Notes: a model not told the origin generated them from the letters alone. A stretch of DNA of 64,000 nt from Acidobacteriaceae bacterium dw_441 (GCA_018449715.1 JAAVVA010000002.1:1-64000); one strand, 5' to 3'. Shown: positions 1 to 8,606, numbered from the stretch's first letter. Translations and numbers: made by a program.

Positions 1-99
1 ACAGTTGAGATTAGCCTGAAACGAAGTGAGAAATATTTTAGATTCGGCCTATCCGAAACGGCATTGTGTATTAGCGAGATCGACAGCGAGAATGATGGT

Positions 100-1674
100 A
101 TGGGATTTCTTTACATTCTGCAAAACGGACTCGAGCATGTCCCTCTGGATCTGCACAAGATCGGGCATTGCAAGGACTTTAGGGGCCTCACAAATAGACC
201 TAAGCAACTAAGAACCACGGGAGTAGTTGGAGAGTTCGCGTTCAAAGCTATCTGGGAGATAGAACCAGAGATCGATATTAGAGAAGTCGAGGATGCTGTC
301 CATCTCAAACTACGGAAGCGTCGAGAGGCACGAGACCGTGAGTTCTTCCAGGGGCCACTCGATGCTCTCGTTTCTGAGATTTGGAATGTCTTGCAATACA
401 TGGAGATCGAGGCATCTTTGACCCAGATTGAGGCTTTGTTCGCTGGACAACATCGCAGCGAGTCATCCAGTCAATATGAACAAATGGTTGCATCGATCGA
501 TGCAAAACCTAGTGCGAGCGTGACTGAGCCTGAAGAGATGGATGATGGCGCACAGGAAGACTACGATTTCTTTGGGTCGATGAGGGAACAAATCGACGCT
601 CCCGTTGAAAGGTTCGACGCCGAATCACCCTATCGCTCATGGGACGCTTTCGATCTCCAGTACGGGATGACCAGAGACCACATGGCATGGTGTCGAGCGG
701 TGTACTGGCTCTCTACCATCCTTGCAGACGAATTTTGGCACATCTCCTTTGGTCTTTCAGGGCTTGGACTTTTCGACATCCAATACATCCCCGGCCCAGC
801 AGAAGCGGCGAAACTCGTCGACTTCGAGGCATGTCTTGCAGCGCAGCAAAGCGCGTTCGCCGAACTGTCCAGAGTCGGTTCGGGACATCTGTTCCTGTTG
901 AACTGGACACCGAGGGAAAACAGCTTTAGCCGCCTTGCCCCTGTGCATCCCTTCCTCTGGCGTGGCGATGCTGACGGCCAAGGCATCGGGCGCGTCCAGA
1001 CAGAATATGGGTGGGAGATCGGTCTGAAGGAAGGACGCGGCTATAGGTATTTCGGGATTTCTCGACCTTTGCCTTTGGAGCTTTCAGAAAAGGTCATGGA
1101 CCCGGCCCTCAAGGTGTGGACTCGGGTCATCTGGCAGCTGCTCCATTGCGACAACGGTCTCCGGAATGCCTGGAATCTTCCGATGCCGGAGAGTGCGGAG
1201 GCCCCGACGCGTATGTCTCAAGTCCTCTCACTACTCGCTGATTCCGGATATCATTTCTCCGATGTTCAGGCCAATGCGGTCGCCTCTATGTGGACCAACC
1301 GTCTCGAACTCAGGAAGAGCGGAGACCGACTGGATGCGGAACGAGAAGACCGGTCCCACGAATACGCGAACGAAGGCCTCAGCGCGTTAGAAGCTCTCCT
1401 AGATGCCGGACTGAACAACAACGAAGAGTTGTCGGCAGACGATCTCAAGCTGCTCGAGCGCGGGAAGAGAGGCTATTTCCTCGATACCGAGTTTCACGAA
1501 TTTCAGCAAGTCATCGGCAGAATAAAACCGTGGATCCAGTGGTTCAATCATTCTGATACCCGGAAACAGATCAAATCAGATCTGGCCATACAGAAGTTCA
1601 ATCGACGCGACGAGGCAGTTCTGCAATGGCTTAGAGAACAGATTCGCAAAAAGCGCAGGTCCGACCAGTTCTGA
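100..1674 (+). CDS. GIY-YIG (T5orf172/MUG113-like) nuclease-domain protein with long unknown C-terminal region
   Basis: The first ~100 residues read like the T5orf172/MUG113 branch of GIY-YIG domains: GFLYIL and HKIGHC stand for the GIY and YIG elements, followed by a basic RPKQL segment, a VEDAVH helix and a REFF motif. In this family the domain cleaves DNA. The remaining ~420 residues (acidic linker about 140-185, then a Trp/Phe-rich globular region) match nothing I recognise. A TTG at 64 is in frame, but the ATG at 100 has GAGAA about 8 bases upstream and starts directly on the domain, so I prefer it (524 aa). It lies 165 bp before an abortive-infection toxin-antitoxin pair, in a defence-rich part of the island. 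A defence or mobile-element role is inference; the domain call is fairly good. Confidence 0.65.
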   Translation: MGFLYILQNGLEHVPLDLHKIGHCKDFRGLTNRPKQLRTTGVVGEFAFKAIWEIEPEIDIREVEDAVHLKLRKRREARDREFFQGPLDALVSEIWNVLQYMEIEASLTQIEALFAGQHRSESSSQYEQMVASIDAKPSASVTEPEEMDDGAQEDYDFFGSMREQIDAPVERFDAESPYRSWDAFDLQYGMTRDHMAWCRAVYWLSTILADEFWHISFGLSGLGLFDIQYIPGPAEAAKLVDFEACLAAQQSAFAELSRVGSGHLFLLNWTPRENSFSRLAPVHPFLWRGDADGQGIGRVQTEYGWEIGLKEGRGYRYFGISRPLPLELSEKVMDPALKVWTRVIWQLLHCDNGLRNAWNLPMPESAEAPTRMSQVLSLLADSGYHFSDVQANAVASMWTNRLELRKSGDRLDAEREDRSHEYANEGLSALEALLDAGLNNNEELSADDLKLLERGKRGYFLDTEFHEFQQVIGRIKPWIQWFNHSDTRKQIKSDLAIQKFNRRDEAVLQWLREQIRKKRRSDQF

Positions 1675-1787
1675 CAGATTCACTGTTGGCATCCCCTGTA
1701 AACATAAAAGGGACTGCTACCAAGATGTCTTTCCCAAAACGACTGCCAATATCGAGTGTGAGAATCCATCAAAAGAGACAGTTAATC

Positions 1788-1829
1788 TTGTCGTGACAAA
1801 ACCTATGCTGGTATATTTACAAGTATAGG
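1788..1829 (+). promoter_or_regulatory. abiE promoter with two palindromes
   Basis: An imperfect inverted repeat covers 1802-1829: arms CCTATGCTGGTA and TACAAGTATAGG match at 10 of 12 positions around a 4-base spacer. A second, perfect one (TTGTC-GT-GACAA) covers 1788-1799. A plausible -35 TTGTCG (1788-1793) and -10 TATATT (1812-1817), 18 bp apart, fall inside the two repeats, and the AGGA ribosome site (1827-1830) overlaps the right arm. AbiEi antitoxins are known to repress their own promoter by binding inverted repeats, so this is the likely operator. Confidence 0.65.
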
Positions 1830-1838
1830 ATTTATCAC

Positions 1839-2453
1839 ATGATTGCCACCCAACGAACTCGCGCTCTCGATCTCCTAAAGGCCAGAGGAATGCTTCGTCT
1901 TAGAGACTTTATCGCTGAGGACATCGAGCCGGAGACGCTGGCGCGGCTGGTCAGAGAGAAGCAAGTCCTTCGCCCCGCCCGAGGGCTTTATCAGCTTCCA
2001 GATACTCAGATCGAAGCGGCTTATATGCTTGCCGAGGCTGCCGTGCTCGTACCTAAAGGAATTGTCTGCCTCATCTCAGCTCTCCAATTCCATGAACTGA
2101 CGCTCCAGATGCCCTCCGCCGTGTGGATGGCAATCGAACGCACCGCATGGCGGCCAACGATCAGCTATCCTCCCATTCGATTTGTTCGGTTCAGTGGATG
2201 GGCGATGACCGAGGGCGTGGAGCGGTATCCCATTCAATCCCGCGAAGTCCCGATCACAAACCCTGCGCGAACCATCGTGGACTGCTTTCGATACCGCAAC
2301 AAGATTGGCATTGACGTAGCCATAGAAGGGCTGCGCGAAGGTATTCGACATCGTAAATGTACGTCGGATCAGCTCTGGCAATATGCGGAGAAAGCGCGGG
2401 TCTGGACGGTAATGCGTCCCTATGTCGAAACGGTGGTATCCGATGCCGCGTGA
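1839..2453 (+). CDS. abiEi: AbiEi-type antitoxin, transcriptional autorepressor
   Basis: The 204-aa protein has the AbiEi_4 layout. An N-terminal winged helix (about residues 5-55) ends in the typical ARGLYQLPD turn, followed by the AbiEi C-terminal domain. In type IV AbiE systems this protein neutralises the AbiEii nucleotidyltransferase and represses the operon. The ATG at 1839 is 8 bases after AGGA. Its last 11 bases overlap the start of the AbiEii gene, which implies translational coupling and is the usual order of the pair. The palindromes directly upstream fit autoregulation. Confidence is high for the family; activity of this copy is not shown by sequence. Confidence 0.88.
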   Translation: MIATQRTRALDLLKARGMLRLRDFIAEDIEPETLARLVREKQVLRPARGLYQLPDTQIEAAYMLAEAAVLVPKGIVCLISALQFHELTLQMPSAVWMAIERTAWRPTISYPPIRFVRFSGWAMTEGVERYPIQSREVPITNPARTIVDCFRYRNKIGIDVAIEGLREGIRHRKCTSDQLWQYAEKARVWTVMRPYVETVVSDAA

Positions 2454-3351
2454 AACTCGGAATGTCGGTGCTTCGGTACGGGCCAGGCTTCTCGCTCGCT
2501 CACGAGCGGAAAGCTCTGATTATCAAATCCTTCTGACACGATATGCGTTGGAAAGACTGCTCTATCGGCTCAGTGTCTCCACACACAGCGAACGCTTTAT
2601 TCTGAAAGGCGCATTGCTCTTTGTGACATGGCTTCCCGATCCATTCCGGCCAACGCGAGACTTGGATCTACTCGGCTATGGAGCTAGCACCCCGGAAGCA
2701 CTCGCCGACACCTTTAAAGCGATATGCTCAACTCCTGTTCCTGACGATGGCGTGACGTTTGACGTTGAGGGCATAACGGCTGCACCGATCCGTGAAGACA
2801 TTGAGTATGGTGGGGTCCGAGTCCGTACCCAGGCAATCATCGACGGCGCACGAATCCCCATTCAGGTAGACATTGGCTTTGGGGATGTCATCACACCGGG
2901 GCCTGTCGAGATCGACTACCCTGCTCTCCTCGATTCCCCAGCGCCGCATCTTCGCGCTTATCCGGTCGAAACCGTAATTGCGGAAAAGTTCAACGCTATG
3001 GTGACGCTGGGGATTGCCAATAGTCGGCTCAAAGACTTCTATGACCTTTGGCTGATCTCCCGAACCTTTGAATTGGATCGTGCTGCTTTGTTCGCTGCTG
3101 TGCAACGAACCTTTGAGCAACGGGAAACTCCCATGCCAACTGATATACCCACAGGCTTGACGGATCAATACGGGGAGCAGTGGGGTGCGCGGTGGAAAGC
3201 CTTTCTCCAGCGCGAGCACATGAACGCAGCGCCGAACGACCTGCTTACGTTGATCGCAGATTTGCGTAGCTTCCTGGTTCCATTGACGACCCCATCCAGT
3301 ACAGACTCCTACTGGACTTCTGGCGGGCCTTGGTCAATCCGCAGGAAGTAG
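2443..3351 (+). CDS. abiEii: AbiEii/AbiGii-type nucleotidyltransferase toxin
   Basis: A 302-aa DNA polymerase-beta-like nucleotidyltransferase of the AbiEii family. FILKGALLF precedes TRDLDL, whose Asp-x-Asp would bind metal, and a later RLKDFYDLWLI is the conserved lysine/aspartate motif of AbiEii toxins. Characterised relatives are bacteriostatic, and some add nucleotides to tRNA. I place the start at 2443, overlapping the antitoxin stop by 11 bases; an in-frame ATG at 2422 would lengthen the overlap. All recognisable catalytic residues are present, so the toxin looks intact. With abiEi it forms a phage-defence or maintenance module in the island. Confidence 0.88.
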   Translation: MPRETRNVGASVRARLLARSRAESSDYQILLTRYALERLLYRLSVSTHSERFILKGALLFVTWLPDPFRPTRDLDLLGYGASTPEALADTFKAICSTPVPDDGVTFDVEGITAAPIREDIEYGGVRVRTQAIIDGARIPIQVDIGFGDVITPGPVEIDYPALLDSPAPHLRAYPVETVIAEKFNAMVTLGIANSRLKDFYDLWLISRTFELDRAALFAAVQRTFEQRETPMPTDIPTGLTDQYGEQWGARWKAFLQREHMNAAPNDLLTLIADLRSFLVPLTTPSSTDSYWTSGGPWSIRRK

Positions 3352-3439
3352 TATCGGGCGAGCCTACAACGCCAAACAACGAAGCCCATGTATTTACGTG
3401 GATATAATTCCGCACATACGATTCAGGCGTAAAACTGAA

Positions 3440-3706
3440 TTAATCAGGGTCCAGGAAGTATTGCGGAGGCTTCTCATATATCTGAGCAAGCTGAATGAGT
3501 TCAAACACTTCGATACTGCGCTCGCCGGTCTCGCATTTCGACAGAAAGGAGTGCGCCCTTCCCAGACGTGCGGAGACTTCGCGCTGCGTCAACTCTGCCT
3601 CTTCGCGTGCAGAAATCAGCTTTTGAAGAAATCGGTCGTAGAGAGCCTGATGGGGCGTAGTTCTCCCCTTCCGCGAGATTCGAGTCTCAGGCTTCTTCTG
3701 CTTCAC
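3440..3706 (-). CDS. XRE-family helix-turn-helix regulator
   Basis: An 88-aa protein made almost entirely of one HTH_3 domain (about residues 27-82). The segments LTQREVSARLG and SFLSKCETGERSI form the two DNA-binding helices, and a lysine-rich tail precedes them at the N-terminus. Small XRE repressors like this often regulate mobile-element or toxin-antitoxin genes. It lies divergent to a small gene starting at 3787, with an 80-bp shared upstream region, and convergent to the AbiE operon. Its target cannot be read from sequence. Confidence 0.82.
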   Translation of the reverse strand: MKQKKPETRISRKGRTTPHQALYDRFLQKLISAREEAELTQREVSARLGRAHSFLSKCETGERSIEVFELIQLAQIYEKPPQYFLDPD

Positions 3707-3786
3707 CTTTCAAGTGTGGGTAACGCTTGACGAATCCCCTAATAAGGGACAATCTGGTTGCACCGAATCCTTCCCATGAGGTCAAT

Positions 3787-4002
3787 ATGCCAAGAGAGTA
3801 TGTGGAATGCACCGAAATAGCGGGTAAGACAGTCAAAACGCTCAAGGTATATGAGGATGCCCTAGATGGCTGCGAAACAGTGATCGAGTTCACAGATGGG
3901 ACAACCTTCTCAAGCTCGGTTACTTATCAGCCAGTGGTGAAAGCAACACTATTCCGTGGCGGCGTTGGTACTCCCCAGGTCCTCCGCGACTACGAACTGT
4001 AG
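3787..4002 (+). CDS. Small hypothetical protein (71 aa)
   Basis: No family recognised. The ATG at 3787 has GAGG (3777-3780) at a good distance; an upstream in-frame ATG at 3727 lacks such a site. The sequence starts MPREYVECTEIAGKTVKTL and is rich in Thr, Val and charged residues, suggesting a small beta-rich soluble protein with no signal peptide or membrane segment. It diverges from the XRE regulator, which may control it. Small genes of this sort are common next to conjugation or defence modules. Confidence 0.5.
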   Translation: MPREYVECTEIAGKTVKTLKVYEDALDGCETVIEFTDGTTFSSSVTYQPVVKATLFRGGVGTPQVLRDYEL

Positions 4003-4026
4003 AGATATTCCCCTCCGATCCAGCGT

Positions 4027-4071
4027 CGTCATTCCAAAAAGGAATGACGCTCTCCCCAAAAGTCATTGGAC
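4027..4071 (+). repeat. 45-bp hairpin-bearing repeat, copy A
   Basis: A perfect 9-bp inverted repeat (CGTCATTCC, 5-base loop, GGAATGACG) is followed by a conserved tail ending TCATTGGAC. The same arrangement occurs at 28629-28673, with 38 of 45 positions identical; the stems are invariant and the loop varies. Copy A lies about 65 bp before the pilin/relaxase chimera. An operator or element-end signal shared by both mobile modules is the likely meaning. Confidence 0.7.
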
Positions 4072-4135
4072 GTTTCTTCAGCGCACCCTTAGCGTTGCGC
4101 CTAGCTGACAACACCATGTCAGCGGAGGTGCATAT

Positions 4136-4828
4136 ATGCTCAGAATCCGCCGCCGAATCCGGTTGGAAATGCCTCTCAATCGGTCGTCCAATTCGCTTAC
4201 CAATAATCAGCTACAACCCTTTTCCAAACACCCCCTACTTCGTGCAATGCGTGTGATGGGGCCAACCCTTGTTGCGCTCACCTTCGCGGGCGTGGTTCAC
4301 GCCCAGGGAACGATGGATTTCTCAGGAGCACAAACGCTCATGGGAACCTTCAAGACCTTTGCCATTTACGCGGGCGCTGTCATCTGCTTTGGCGGACTTA
4401 TCTTCGCCGGAATACGGATGATGAGTGGCCGTTTTCAGGATGCCATCCCCGGCCTATTCGGTGCGCTGTTCGGTGCAGGCGTACTCGGATGGGGCGCGGG
4501 CTGGATTGGCTTCGATCATGGCTACGCCGTGACCTCGCACAGTTCACAAGGGCTGACCTCAGAGCGTGTGCTGGTCAACATGGATACGGAGGTTCACCCG
4601 GAGTTAATCAGTACGCGCTTTGCGTATGTCTCCGTCTCGCGGGCCTCGCATGACGCGCAGATTTACACCAATGATGCGGGTTCGCTCGCGGAAAGCCTCA
4701 GTAGGGATGTCACCAAGGCTTCCGCGATTGATTTCAGCAAATATCAGAGGCCGCCTGCGGGCGTGGGATTAGAGCAGACTTCGATAGTAAAACGAATGTC
4801 TGTTCCTGGCTTTGGTTTATCCCTTTGA
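4136..4828 (+). pseudogene. In-frame chimera: VirB2/TrbC-like pilin N-terminus fused to MobF (TraA/TraI-type) relaxase C-terminus
   Basis: Residues ~38-60 form a signal peptide ending VVHAQG. Two glycine-rich hydrophobic helices follow (about 72-95 and 100-122), as in VirB2/TrbC pilins. After GWGAGWIG the sequence changes abruptly to DHGYAVTSHSSQG, then a VSVSRA motif. That is the C-terminal SF1 helicase end of MobF relaxases (motifs V and VI), not part of any pilin. The ORF is open across the joint, and GGAGG (4124-4128) sits 7 bases before the ATG. A deletion joining the start of a type IV secretion operon to the end of a relaxase gene explains it. Neither half can work as known. It ends 12 bases inside the convergent gajB. 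Confidence 0.75.
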
Positions 4829-6589
4829 TTGAGCTTGCTCATAAGCAGAACTCAAAGTGTGGTCTTTCATGATGGGGCATGACGGCCAAATCTGTTGCAC
4901 CATCATCGTGTGCGTCTTCGCACGCGTCACCGCGACCATGAGAATTTTCCTGCTGCGGCGATAAGGTGATGTATCTCCGCGCCAGACAAAATTTGAAACC
5001 AATTTCTGTCCGTTATGCGATTCGCGGCGCAACACGATGACGCCATCGAACTGCTTACCTTTTGCCTTATGAATGGTCATGACTTGGATTCCATCAGGGT
5101 CATCTATGCCATCAAGGATCAAATCCTGTGTCAGAGCTGCGTCCAGTGCCTCACGAGCGCGGCTATATGTTTCGGTTGTCTCCCACGCAGAACTCAAATT
5201 GGCACTGATGCGCTTCCCTCGATTGAAGGCAACGAGATAATCCAGGTGCTGGGCCACTGTGATCAACATTGGTTCACCAGAGGCTCTCAGCGTCTTCTTG
5301 GTGAATGTCCAATCCTTTGCGGGATCTCCAGTGAAAGCAGTCGTTTTGAGGGTAGCGAGCACGATACGAAGTGCCGCAACCTGTCCTGCTGTGCTGATTT
5401 TTCCTGTCTTGCACTTTGCGACCCATCCGAGGAGTTGCTTAACCGCAGAACTTGCCCCTGCCGCCTTCTTCAGATCGCAAAGCAACATCAGCGCTTCGGC
5501 AATTTGGCTTGTTTCATCAATGCCTTCACGAGGTTCTAAAAGGTACGCGGCAAACCGCGCGGCGAGGCGCGCTTCGTCTTCGTCGAACATTAACTTATGC
5601 GGTACGGGTTTGGTTGCAGAGTTTAGGCTTGCGGATACTTTCGCGGCTTCGCTACCAGACGGCACAAGGATCGCAATAGTCTTGGGCCAATTCGTTGTTT
5701 CGTTCCGTACTTGCCGTTTCAAACACCCCAAGGCTTTTCTCAAAGTTTGTCCGAGATCGGTCGCCCGATTGAAAGAAAGTGTAGACACTCCCCTATATCC
5801 GCCACTTCGCGTTCGACCAGCTAAGATGTCCTGCCCAAACTCGGCAATCTGAGACCCTGGACTCCGCATATTTTCCGAACCGAGGTTAATTTTGGTGGGC
5901 TGCAAAACCGTCTTAATTGCTTCTATCCGCTCCGGTCCTATGCCCGGAAGGTGATCGAAGATTTGCTGTTCCAAATCAGCAAGACATATTACCTGCGTTG
6001 AATCGGCGAGAAGTTCAATACAACGCCATGCGTCTGGGCCGGTATCTTGGGCTTCATCCACGATGACCAATGGAAATCGTTCAGCAATAAGTTCCCGAAT
6101 CAGCAGACTCTGAGATAAAAGGCTTGCGGCTTTTGGCGCGAATAAATCAAACGCAATCAGGCCCTCGGATGCGAACAGGTTCTCCCGTTCTTGCAACCAA
6201 GCAGCCCATTTCCTAGGCTCTTTGTCCCTCTTAATTCCGCCGTTGCGTACACGCTCATCTTGTGGCATCAGGATGCGGATTGTGCGTGGAGTGCCAAGCA
6301 AGTAGGAATGCGTTTTTAATAAATCCCAGAAGAATGAATGAAATGTTTGAACATTGAGCAGTGTCCGATTATCCCGTGATAGTTGTAGTCGTGAAGCCTG
6401 CACGATACGAGCCACTGCCGCACGAGAAAAGCTGAGAAACAAAACCGATTGGCCTGGTTCCAGCCCTCTTTCAATACGCACAAGTGCTTTCTTGAGCGCG
6501 ATAGTTGTCTTCCCGCTCCCTGGCCCGCCGACTACCATTGCATGACCATCACAATCAAGAAGTTTTTGGCGTTCTGTGCAAATCTTCAT
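4817..6589 (-). CDS. gajB: Gabija protein GajB, UvrD/Rep-like SF1 helicase
   Basis: The 590-aa SF1A protein has Walker A GGPGSGKT (residues 21-28), motif II VDEAQD (177-182), a late motif TIHKAKGKQFD and motif VI VAVTRAK. In Gabija, GajB senses DNA ends or single strands and activates or works with GajA. Its start overlaps the gajA stop in an ATGA (4 bases), so the two are translationally coupled. It is longer than the ~500 aa of the reference GajB. No mutation is seen in the ATPase motifs. The 3' end overlaps the conjugation remnant by 12 bp. Confidence 0.88.
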   Translation of the reverse strand: MKICTERQKLLDCDGHAMVVGGPGSGKTTIALKKALVRIERGLEPGQSVLFLSFSRAAVARIVQASRLQLSRDNRTLLNVQTFHSFFWDLLKTHSYLLGTPRTIRILMPQDERVRNGGIKRDKEPRKWAAWLQERENLFASEGLIAFDLFAPKAASLLSQSLLIRELIAERFPLVIVDEAQDTGPDAWRCIELLADSTQVICLADLEQQIFDHLPGIGPERIEAIKTVLQPTKINLGSENMRSPGSQIAEFGQDILAGRTRSGGYRGVSTLSFNRATDLGQTLRKALGCLKRQVRNETTNWPKTIAILVPSGSEAAKVSASLNSATKPVPHKLMFDEDEARLAARFAAYLLEPREGIDETSQIAEALMLLCDLKKAAGASSAVKQLLGWVAKCKTGKISTAGQVAALRIVLATLKTTAFTGDPAKDWTFTKKTLRASGEPMLITVAQHLDYLVAFNRGKRISANLSSAWETTETYSRAREALDAALTQDLILDGIDDPDGIQVMTIHKAKGKQFDGVIVLRRESHNGQKLVSNFVWRGDTSPYRRSRKILMVAVTRAKTHTMMVQQIWPSCPIMKDHTLSSAYEQAQSKG

Positions 6590-8385
6590 GGCGTCTGCGC
6601 TGATGCCCCTGTCGCTGGCGTCACAACTGGGAGCGGGAAATAGGTATAAATTTTCTTCAAAAACTCAACTGCTGTTGTCGGTCGTTCAGATGACTGGCAT
6701 TGTTCTAAAAGCCGGGCAGACCAACCAGCTCCCTTCGTGGATGACAGCACATTAACAATTAGTTTCTTAATTGCGGCATCATCAGTAGGCAATGTCGTTG
6801 GGATTTTGTAATGTGCAGCATCTACGCCACTATCCAGCAAATCTTGCAGAAATGCCCGCAATCGCGTGACGGGCACTTCGGCAGCCAACATCTGCTCGAA
6901 CCCTTTGTACTTATGCTCCTCATTCACATCAAGCACGGCGGCGAACTTAGCTTTTTCAGTCGCATCGCGCTGCTTCACATCGTAGAAGCCAAATGTCTTT
7001 AGACCAAGGGCCTGAAAGAATTTAGCAAATTTGGGAATTTGGCTGTCGCTCTCTGCGTCGAAGATCGAAACACCCGCGAGGTCAAGTGGGTTCAAAGCTG
7101 AGTCTTCGCCCTCTAGGCATCTCGCCAGCACTGGTAATGCGTGGTATTCCGTTGATCCCTCAACAATGATGACCCCTTTGCCCAACATGCACTCGGATAA
7201 CCCACGTCGAGAGTATCGTTTGTAGTCGTTTTCCTTGAGGCCCGTAGCATCGGCGACACACATCGCTTCTAGCTTCCCAGAACCGGCGCGGGCGAGCAGG
7301 AATGTGTTTTCTGGAGTGAAGCGCTCGATGACATAAGGAGAATGGGACGTGACGAACGCCTGCTTGGTGTGTGTCAAAAGATAATCTGCAATGCGCCGTT
7401 GCGTGTGCGGCTGCACTGTAATTTCCGGTTCTTCCATTGCGAATATTACGGAATCAGGTTTCAACTCAGCGATGAAGGAAAGCAGTGCGAGTACCAGAGT
7501 ATTCAGTGTGCCCGTTCCCGCCTGTTGAAACGGAACTGCCTCTTGGTCGTCGCGCATCGCCAAAAAGAACGCCATCGTTTTGCGTAAATGCTCACGAGTT
7601 AGTTGTGAGACGTAGAGCTTTGTCTTCCGCCCCGCCTTACTCGCAGGCACATAACTCGAAAGTCTCTCTTCAATGGCCGTTAGAACCGGCTCCAATTCAG
7701 CAGCATCATTCTCAATGTCCAGACCTTTCAGACGAGAAATAGTTTGCTCCCACAGTCCGGTGCGAACTTTCTGCAATCGCAATAAGACATCAAGCAATGA
7801 TCCACGCTCCAAGCTGAGAGCGCGGCTTCCAGTGCGTAACGCACGAAGGTAGAGGAATCCGAACAGTCGCTTGATGTCTCGACGGACGGTTTCCTTTTCA
7901 CCCTCAATCGCATCCGGGCTATGTATATAAAACGTCTCTGCATTGAACTCATCTTCAGCAGGATCGTACTCGCCGACCGTCTCTAGGCGGAGACACGGGA
8001 TGGAGATACCAGGAGTTGCTGCTTTCACTTCGCCTTCAGTGAGAAGACGTTTCTCTGCAATATGCCAAAACTCCAAATGCTTGGCACATCGCTTTAGAAC
8101 CTCAGCACTAAGATCCGTGAGAAGGGCCTCAACACGAATCTTTACCGGCGTTGGGTCTTCACCCTCAACTTGTGCTGGTTGGAGGTATCTTCCGTTATAA
8201 AAATCGTATTCCTCAATAGGAGGAAAGCGATTAAGTCGGTCCGGTCCAAGGAGCAGATCAAGAGCCTCACAGATTGTGCTCTTTCCAACATTGTTTGAGC
8301 CAACCAGAAGAGCATGACCATCGAACTTCAACTCGGCAGATTCAATTCCACGAAAATTTTCAATCTTTAACTGAACAACTTTCAC
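6586..8385 (-). CDS. gajA: Gabija protein GajA, OLD-family ATPase/TOPRIM endonuclease
   Basis: A class 2 OLD protein. With residues counted from the in-frame TTG at 8397, it shows Walker A GSNNVGKST (33-41), signature-like QAGTGTLN (292-299), Walker B FAMEEPEI (319-326) and a TOPRIM domain opening with IVEGSTE (411-417). GajA is a sequence-specific DNA nickase inhibited by ATP. I prefer the GTG at 8385 because GAGG (8392-8395) lies exactly 6 bases before it; this gives 599 aa. The second TOPRIM motif reads FYDVK, not the usual Asp-x-Asp, which may be a family variant. An OLD gene next to a UvrD-like helicase gene is the Gabija arrangement. Confidence 0.88.
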   Translation of the reverse strand: MKVVQLKIENFRGIESAELKFDGHALLVGSNNVGKSTICEALDLLLGPDRLNRFPPIEEYDFYNGRYLQPAQVEGEDPTPVKIRVEALLTDLSAEVLKRCAKHLEFWHIAEKRLLTEGEVKAATPGISIPCLRLETVGEYDPAEDEFNAETFYIHSPDAIEGEKETVRRDIKRLFGFLYLRALRTGSRALSLERGSLLDVLLRLQKVRTGLWEQTISRLKGLDIENDAAELEPVLTAIEERLSSYVPASKAGRKTKLYVSQLTREHLRKTMAFFLAMRDDQEAVPFQQAGTGTLNTLVLALLSFIAELKPDSVIFAMEEPEITVQPHTQRRIADYLLTHTKQAFVTSHSPYVIERFTPENTFLLARAGSGKLEAMCVADATGLKENDYKRYSRRGLSECMLGKGVIIVEGSTEYHALPVLARCLEGEDSALNPLDLAGVSIFDAESDSQIPKFAKFFQALGLKTFGFYDVKQRDATEKAKFAAVLDVNEEHKYKGFEQMLAAEVPVTRLRAFLQDLLDSGVDAAHYKIPTTLPTDDAAIKKLIVNVLSSTKGAGWSARLLEQCQSSERPTTAVEFLKKIYTYFPLPVVTPATGASAQTP

Positions 8386-8405
8386 GTTTGGCCTCAAAAG
8401 TATTG

Positions 8406-8422
8406 CATATCAATATGATATG
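8406..8422. promoter_or_regulatory. 17-bp palindrome upstream of gajA
   Basis: CATATCA and TGATATG form a perfect 7-bp inverted repeat around ATA, centred about 29 bp before the preferred gajA start. Its AT-rich sequence suggests an operator overlapping the promoter. No partner regulator is adjacent. Confidence 0.5.
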
Positions 8423-8606
8423 GGCCTATTTCTCATCTATACATAAAATTTCTGGGAGGAATTCTCCTGCCCTCGCTACGACCACGCTGCGTTCTCCGCT
8501 TCCCACCTTGTATGTTGCGAATCGAGGCGTAATGATGAAGTTGCGCTTCGGCGGAAAGGACGCGAGCAGTCTCCCCAGCTTCCGCAATCAATCATTGAGT
8601 GAGGCA

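Noticed and set aside
4817..8397. The OLD-helicase pair as PARIS, a retron-Eco8-type effector or a Zorya-like system
   Set aside because: PARIS pairs an AAA15 ATPase with a DUF4435 protein, retron effectors need a reverse transcriptase, and Zorya has motor genes. None of these is present, and OLD-TOPRIM plus UvrD-like helicase matches Gabija.
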